From Acanthornis magna (Eukaryota; Chordata; Aves; Passeriformes; Acanthizidae): 64,000 nt of DNA. How positions within the stretch are numbered: position 1 is the stretch's first letter; every line of letters starts with the position of its first letter. The stretch is taken from contig JAWUZG010000036.1 in assembly GCA_036785705.1 (NCBI GenBank), positions 10,411,501-10,475,500 of the forward strand, read 5' to 3'. Both the position numbers and the translations under genes were made by a program. The notes below the pieces were generated by a model. The model saw nothing but the letters and a program-made list of their open reading frames with translations. It searched no databases and was not told the origin of the DNA. Below are positions 51,801 to 60,800 of this stretch, piece by piece.

Positions 51801-54800
51801 GGACAGGAGGCAGTGGGCAGGAACTGATGCACAGGAAGTTCCACCTGAACATGGGAAAGAACTTCTTTACAGCACAGGTGACGAAATGCTGGAATAGATT
51901 ATCCAGAGAGGTTTTGGAGTCTCCCTCACTGGAGATATTCAAGCACCATGTGGACTCAATCCTGTGCCGTGTGCTCTGGGATGGCCCTGCTTGAGCAGGA
52001 AGGTTGGACCAGATGACCACTGTGGTCCCTTCCAACCTGACCCATTCTGTGATTCTGTGATTTTTAAGGTTTGAGACATCTGGACTACTTGAAGTGTCTC
52101 TGTGAGAGGAGATGTATCTTGCGCTAGAAGAGGCTGCTTCTCCTGTTAAGCGTAAAGGAAATGCAGGGTATCTTCCTTACCGGTGAACAGAATGTAATCA
52201 GATAAATCCTATAGCTTGTACCCAGTCTATGAATGTATCCATCTCTTCATGTAGATGTTGTTTCTCTGCAAATAATGACAACTTGAGAATTCTGGAGACT
52301 GACTGAACTGAGTTGTCTCAGAGCTTTTTCCATGCTTTTTTGCTTGTTTTTTGAAGAGAAAACTAGCGTCCCCAAAATGCTACTTTAAGACGTCCTACAC
52401 CCCATAGCAGGTAGAAAGCAACCACTCAGAAGAGCTGAAACTCTTAATGGCCCACTTCTTAATAAAAAGATCTGATAACAAATGCTAAATCTGAAAACAA
52501 CCTTCAAAGGAAAACAGACCAAAAAAATCTAGGTAGTAAAGAAAATTTCTGCCTAATGGTTAATATTTGTCATTGTTGCAAGCAAGAAATAGGTCTCTGA
52601 AAAGGAAATATTGGATGATGTTGCTGACTCTGGTGTATACTTTATGTTTACCCACAGATTGGATCATACTTTGGGGGTGTTATTACCACAGTCGACATTG
52701 ATAGGGACTCATTTACAGACCTGCTTCTTGTTGGAGCTCCTATGTATATGGGAACTGAGAAAGAAGAGCAAGGGAAGGTATATGTTTATAGTCTGAACAA
52801 GGTAAGGCTGATGTTGATTGACCAGGAATAGAGCATGCTCTTTAATGTCTTGTTATCCTTATTTTAAATACAATATTTGAGCTAGGGAAGACGACCTCTT
52901 GAAAGCACAGAAACATGATTTTGATAACTGAGATTATAATACAAATGAATTTTAAACTTCATTCCCAAACTCTTTCTTGAGAAAGCGGTGTATTATGTAG
53001 ATAAGTACTATATCCTATGAGCTGCAGTATGGCAGAGATACAAATTTATAGGACTACTTTTCTACCATGGTTTTCTTTTGCTTTCATGGATTAGGGAGCA
53101 ATAAGGCTCATCCATCCTAAAAGTGTGATCTCCAGTATCCTTGTGACTTGCTTAGCAACCTAGAGCTAAACCCCATACCTCTAACAGCTTTTAAACATCT
53201 GACTAGATTGGGGATTGTACCAGCTACACCTCAGTTTCTAAATTTACTGAGTCTCTTCTTCCAATGTCTGTGCATTCTTTTTCATCTTTTCTTTTCTTCT
53301 TTTAGTCCAGTACCATTGTGTATTGTTATAACAATTATTAAAATATGTCTTAACAATGACAATCTCCTAAAATCCTATTTCAAGAAAAGAACCTGGAGGG
53401 ACTGGTTATGTTTGACAAGGAATTTTTCCAGTCTCTACATGCGTGTTGCTAACAACAAATTGCTGGTAAATAGGGCTGGTGAGAAAACAAGAATTCCTTG
53501 TCTTCTAGTACTGTTTGTGGGGTTTGAAATTTGTTTTTCCTGTGCTTTCTTTTATCCAGCTCCAAATAAAGGAGATGCAGCAACTACTTGTTACTGCTAA
53601 TTTCTAACATGGAATTCATGGGAAAGATTGGTTACATGCCCTAGTATCTGTGTATTTTTGGTCTACGATACACAGTGGATCAGAATATGTATGTTAGACC
53701 ATGTGTCTACTGAGGGCAAAATTCAGTCTGTGTAAAAGACATGCTATCTTTTGTTCTGGAATAACTGTATTGCCATCTGTGTTTCATTAGAAACTTGGCT
53801 AACTTCTCAGATTAAGAGAATGCCTTTAGAAAAACTCTTTACACTGCCTAAAGAATGAAGTGGTTTACTTACAATAGCATCCAAATATTGTTTTGATACT
53901 GTGCGTTCCTGTGAACCTCTAACTTTGAGAAATATGTAGAAGAATCTAGAAGGGGAGCAAGAATGTCTTTGCCACACGCTGCTCAGAAAGAACACTTGAA
54001 TTATAGTTGTAGAATCACAGTTTCTACAGTGCACTTAATCACTAGGAATAGTTTGTAATTGTTTCATTTAATTCATCCATTTGTCTTCTGGATAGGAGCT
54101 CTTAAAATGCTCTGCATTGCTGAAATGTTGGTGGAAATTCACAAACTCTAAATCTGCTCTTCCACAGACAAAGTTTGAATTCCAGATGAGTCTCGAACCT
54201 GTGAAGCAGACATGCTGTTCACCGTTAAAGCAGGACACCTGCAAAGTTCTGAAGAACGAGCCTTGCGGTGCACGCTTTGGGACCGCGATTGCTGCAGTGA
54301 AGGACCTCAACCTGGATGGATATAATGACATTGTGATAGGCTCTCCCTTAGAGGATGACCATAGAGGGGCTGTTTATATTTATCATGGCCGTGGCAAAGG
54401 AATCAGTAAAAAATATTCACAGGTATGAAGTATAACATTGCAGATTGCCAGCTGCTCTAAGGTATATAATGTTTATAATCATGTTTTCCCAACATAGGAT
54501 GAGACTGTGACTTGACCAGCTGTAATGGCTTCTTTTGCAAATTGCTCTATGCTTTTAAACTCATACTGATTTAACTGAATCTGAGTCTTACTATTGCTAA
54601 AAAATATATTTGCGCGCTTTTATTAGAAACCTTCTGAAATGTTCTGTACAGCCAGAAAAACAGATATTTTGCAATCTGAAAATTTATAGTGTGTTCATCA
54701 CCATGGTAACTGTTTTAGGAGTATCGTAATGAAAATTTAATGTAGTTAAAGAGCCTAAGCCCCATCTCATTGCCATCAAATGCATCTTGACTGCTACAAA

Positions 54801-57800
54801 ACCCTTCAAAGTGCACTGCATTAACCTCTTTATGCATTTCACAGCGTATTGCATCAGGGGGAGATGGGGAAAAAGTGAAATTTTTTGGCCAGTCTGTGCA
54901 CGGAGAAATGGATTTAAACGATGATGGGCTGATTGATGTTACCATCGGAGGCCTTGGTGGAGCTGCCCTCTTCTGGTATGGAAACTCACAGCAGCTGTCA
55001 GGACAGACTTTTGCTTGGGGTAGCAGTGTTACTTGCATGCATGACTGTTTGGACTTTGTAAGGTTACTGGTTTCATCTCATATTTTTGACACTGACTGCA
55101 AATATTAATCTTTTCATGTGTCTCTAGAGGAATGAGCATAAAACTTAATATATAGAGTTATAAAGAAATGTTATAGAAATATTTCTAGCCTGGAATGAGG
55201 AACTTGTCCTCCTAGACCATCTTCAAAATAGAAACTGATTCCATTTCTGGCACTCAGTGAAATAGGAAAAAAATAGGAATTGCTCTCTTTTTCGCAGTAT
55301 ATTGCATATTATCTTATTAACAATATCAAGAACAGGTTCAAATGTAAAGGAGTCACGAAGAAAACTGATTTTATTTTATAACAGGAAAACTGCAGTTTGA
55401 CTCCCTACAGAAAATCTGAAAAATTAAGCTAAGTTTTCTGCTTAACAGTGAACTCATTTTCTTTTATGTATAGGAGTATGATTCAGATACAGTAGAGAGC
55501 AATATAATTTTTAAAGGAGAAGAGATATAAACAAGGTGACATTAAATCCCTCATTTCTAAAGCACAACTAAAACTATTTTTGTCTCTGGTAAGGAAATTG
55601 GTAACTCAGCCCCTTGCTTTCCCTGTCCTGTTGTTTCCTCCAACTCCCCTGGTAGGTGATCAAGTTTGTCAAGGCTTGCTACCATCCTCAAGATCCCAGC
55701 TTCTCCTGAACTTCACCTAGTAGTTTCTTTCTAAGAGTTCCATGTGTGAACACGGTGTGATGCCCTTCACTGCATTGTTGAGATCACAATTCTGAAGAAA
55801 GTTACCTTGCCAGCTAAATTTTTTACTGATTTAGTACACTGAAATTCTGCATCTCATGGCCAAAAGTGAACTGAATCAGCGCAAGGGATGAGATAGGAAT
55901 GCATTGCAGGGGCAAAGGAGATTTAAAATGAAACAAACTGGGGACAAAACTTAGCCTGTTTATCTATCCACAACCTAAGAGATGGCATGCTACCGTCCAG
56001 ATTATGTATAATATGTTCATCTGTGATACTCTCAACAAGGAGTCTGGGCCTTCAGTCTCTTTTAAAATGGATCTGGCTCTGTAGAGTTGCTTAAATGCCT
56101 TTGGAAATACTTCACTCGGTATCTGTTCTGAAACAAGTACAGCATTGTGGACAAATCCTGTGACTGCTTCATCTGTAATTTCTCTTTTACTGGTACTATG
56201 TATAGGATATAAAGTTAATTACTCTTCTAGACCATCTCGTTGCTCTTGTTCCCAGTTCTTTGGGGGCTTCCTCTCCTGAGTGATAGTTGAGCTTTTAAAA
56301 AGTGCTCTAGTGCTTCGTAGGTTTTGGCTCCGAGGACATTTCTTTCCTTTCTGTTTTTGTGGCTCACTTTTTCGTTTTCTGTCTGCTGAGTTCTCTCTGT
56401 GATGGCAGTTAACAGGCATGCAGTAATCTGCCTAAATGGAGAAAGGCAAATGCAGGCTGATCATGTGCCAGAGAAGCGCATTGCAACTGCCAATTGTTTT
56501 CATAGCATCACACAGCCAAGACAGGAGACATGAAATAATAGATGGCCTCTTAACTGGCACAACATGGCCAACGCTGTGTCTGCTACTGTGCTGCAGCATG
56601 GCACCATCATCATGTGCCACAGGAATCTCATTTCAGTTGTGGATTTTGTGCTTCTGTTATTTTCCAAAGAAATTTGAGGGATTTTTTTTCTTTTTATCTG
56701 TAAGTCTTTTGATAGCTGGACTCAATGATGTTAAAAGTCTTTTCCAACCTAAATGATTTTGTCTCTGTATTTGAGCATTGAATGCTGCATATTTTGTAAG
56801 TTCATTCTTAAGTTTAAAAAAGTTGCTGCTCTTATTTACAAGCACTTTCTTTGTGGTTTTTTTAAGGTCTCGTGATGTGGCTGAAGTAAATGTTTCCATG
56901 CAATTTACACCTAAAAGCATCAATATTCAACAACAAAATTGTCAGATAAATATAAGAAAAACAATATGCATAGATGCTACAATTTGTTTTAAGACCAGAC
57001 TAAAGTCAAAAGAAGATATATTTGAATCCAGTAAGTAGATAAGTACTAAGCTGTGGAAGCTTTAAGCTATAAACCTCCTATCCTCGCATGCATTTATTAA
57101 TTAAAAAATGGAATTCAGTTTTTCTAAATTCACTATTCAAAGTTCATCTAAGATATTTTGAGAAAAAAGAATATGTAGGGGAAAAATGCTTCATAGTATT
57201 GATCTCAACCTCCTTTGCAGGTCTGCAGTATTGGATTACTCTGGATGCACAAAGACAAATATCTCGAAGCTTGTTCACAGAAAGCCATGAGAGGAAAATG
57301 CAAAAAAATATAACTATCAAAGGGTCAGAATGTACGAAACATAACTTCTACATGTTGGCAAGTAAATCATTTAAAGTACTTTTCTCATGTTGACACTATT
57401 GTAACCCAACTATGTATTCCATTAATCACAAATTGGACAGCAAAATCTGTGTTTAGAATTAATCTTAAGAAGTGTACGTAAAATTTTTTTTATACTTAGA
57501 TTTGTTTATTTATTTATAGACATATAAATATTTATACATTTTTACTTTTATGTACAGTCTCTTTAGCTATTTCTCTGTGTCTGTCTTAAGAGCATAACCT
57601 CACTTGGTGGAATCAAGCAGCTGTCATGGTTAGTAGTTTAGGTGCACTCAAAACTCAGCAGGAGAATGTGAGATAGAATTTCAGTTTGCATATTGGTGCA
57701 ATTCCTCCTAATAAAATACAGTAAAAAAAGTTTAGGTTTGGAATAGCGAATATTTATTCACTGCAAAACAGAAGTGTAATTAGCAACTGTGAGTATGAAT

Positions 57801-60800
57801 TTGCCCAGATTGTGCCTAGTGCGTGGAGTGAATGGGGTTGCATACTGTAAGCTACCCACATTTTAAATGTTTAGTGTCTTCACAGTTGTATCATAATGCA
57901 AAACTATCGATAAATGATGCCCAGAATTTTCTTCACCAAACAGCAGGCCTAAGTTTGACTTCACAAAAGGTGATGCTGCTGATGCTTCTCTTACTGATCC
58001 TTTGAGCATAACTAAAAGGGGAATGTCTGTGAGTCAACAGTTGAGATAGTCTTAAATGAAACTGGGCGGGACAGGCACAGGCTATGTGAAATTTTATAAG
58101 ATACACAGAAACCTTAGTAGATATTTGTAAGGAATGTGTAGCACATTAAATGCAAGCATCAAGATGTTTGTCTAGCAAGGATGGAAACAGTGACAGAAAA
58201 ATATTTTACCTCAGCATTTTTTGGGATTTTTTAACCTCCATAGGTACTAAAGTGAATTTCCATAACAGCAGTTTTGTTTTCCTTATGTTCTAGGATAAAC
58301 CTGACTTTCAGGACTCCGTGAAGGTTCTGCTGGAATTCAATTTTTCTGATCCAGAGAGTGGACCTGTTCTTGATAGCAACTTGCCAAATTCAATAGCAGA
58401 ATATGTAAGTTAGAAAGAGTCTGTATCAATAACCAAAGTATTTAAGGTAAAAATCAGCCTACACAAGAACTGAAACTATTGACTGCAAATTGGCTAAAGA
58501 GGGGGATATACTGAGCCTGGCCAGGAGATGTTTCCTCTAAATGAGTATTCAGGAATAAAAAGCTTGATTCAATGTGCATGTGAACCGTGCTGGGGTTTCA
58601 AAGCTGTTCATAGCTGACTGAAGATAGAAGAGAGTGCCAACAATTTTATTGTCAGGTTTTATGCAGATGGAGCAGAGCAGTGTTGTTCAGTTACTTTGGT
58701 GGTGCTTGCCATCATTCATACTTCTATTTTCAGAGTCTAGGTGAATCTTAGAAGGGAATGATGAGAAAGCTTGGGTTTCACCCATGTATTTTAAAGGATG
58801 CTGGCATGTTTAACTGGCTCGTCTTAGGGAAGACTTCTTCGATTATTTAACAGAAGACCTGTCATAAAATTAGAAAATGCGTTAAATGCAAGTATTTGAC
58901 AATAAATATAATAAAATTAAGAATAAACATACTATTTTTGCAGATTCCTTTCACAAAAGACTGTGGAGCCAAAAATAGATGCATTTCAGATCTTGTTCTG
59001 ATTGTAAAAGCAAGCATAGCCGGAGACAGGTAACTACGCTGGGTTTAATGTGTTGCTTGATATCTGTACAAAGTTTATATGTGAATTATAAATTCTGTAG
59101 TCTAATAAGATAATGCTGGGACATCCTTTCCAATTCAGAAACAAGATAGTCTGGGGACTGAAAGAAGTTTCTCTCTACGTTAAAAACAGATTCAATAGTT
59201 AAAGTTCAACATTCTTACTTTGTTTTACAGCTCTTCTCCATTCATTGTAAAGTCGCGCAATGATAAGTTCACCATCCAGCTCTCTGTGAAGAACAAAAAA
59301 GACAGTGCCTATAATACTAGAGTTTTGGTTCAATATTCTCCAAATATTATTTTTGCTGGCATTGAGGTAGGATTTTTTTCACATCATCACATTTATCATA
59401 ACCTGTATTGCTGGAGAGATCTGAAGAAGCCTTTTTATTAAACCTGAATTTGACTGCTTGGGCATCATCACAGTTGATTGAAAGAGATTCCCCAGGTCTG
59501 TTCTCCTTGCTTATGCCTCTAAAAGAGTGTGTTTATTTTGACATGAGTGGACTCTTGCCTAGCCCTGTCCATAAAATACAGATGCAAATTTCAAAATGGC
59601 ACTTAGAAAAAATGCCTGCCTCTTAGACAAACGTCAGCACTATGACTCATCTGCCCATCTGTAGAGCCAGAAATGCCATGCTATTTTTCAGTAGAACTCC
59701 CGAGACCCTAGAAGTCTCCTTTTCCACGTGTATAGAGAAAGCACTTTTGTGGTAGGACTGGATAGATCAGTGCCTGTGTCTTCCCTACCTCAGACAGCAT
59801 TTCCAAAAGCGCCTGTTTTTCTTTCTGGCTCATCAGACGTGCTGCAAATACACCTCAGTTCCGATGGGAAGCATTTAGAGCAGTTTGCTTTCTGTCAACA
59901 GTCCTGATGCTGCACATTAAGAGAAGTCAGGGGTCCATAGAAATGTTGAACCTATGGCAAAAATAACTTCTTATTTATTTAATTCACTTCTGTTGCTACA
60001 TTAAGAACATATTTTAAACATTTTAAAACTGTTTAATTATAGATATATAGATTGCTAGACCCCATGACTAATTTGCATTATGTCCCCAGTAAGCATATAA
60101 TAGTGAATGTTCCAAACGCTGTCATTGGAAAGCATAAAGCAATTAGTTGTTGTAAATATTCGTAGGTGGAAATTGTTTTGCAGAATTTGTGGCTTCCTAT
60201 TTTTGTTCTAGTTCAGTTAAGGCTTTGGCTCTTACAATGTACTGATAGTGAAAAGTGTCAATGGTGTATCTGTTCAACAGGTCTATGATGCTCAGTCAGA
60301 ATTTAAAAAGAGTGTGCACAAGGCCATGCTTTCACTTTCTTTTTCCCTTTAGGATATACAGAAAGATAGCTGTGAATCTAATCACAACATCACCTGTAAA
60401 GTGGGATATCCATTTCTAAAAACTGCAGAAGAGGTAAAACATCTCCCTGCATGCAAGTTCTCCTTGCCCCATGTTGTTCTAAAAGGCAGAAGAGTCCCTA
60501 TCCCTTCTGAAGTTCTTTTCTCCTGTGTTCATCCCAAAAACTGCCCATGCATTTTTCCCAAGCTATCCTTGAAGTCAGCTGCGCAGAGCCAGATGGGAAA
60601 CCATCAGGTATTCAGTCCATGGACTGTCAGTTGTGGTATGTGAGGAGGTAATAGATGCATATTGCCGTCCTTGACCCTGTCAGAAGGCAAGTGGCACACA
60701 AGTGACACGTGTGACCAGAAGTGTCTGTCTCCAGGCTTTCCACAGCCTGGAGCCTATAAATTTAGTTATTTTGTATATAAAATGTAGTCCATTGCTTGAA

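Larger units (their letters stand above)
51016..52657 (+). other. ITGA1: ITGA1 intron 12
   Basis: GT-AG intron containing an (AATC)n run and a CR1 fragment. The rest is unique. Confidence 0.85.

Noticed and set aside
53148..53600. 150-codon frame in intron 13
   Set aside because: Begins with a non-ATG codon, no splice signals in phase with the neighbouring exons, text typical of T-rich intron DNA.
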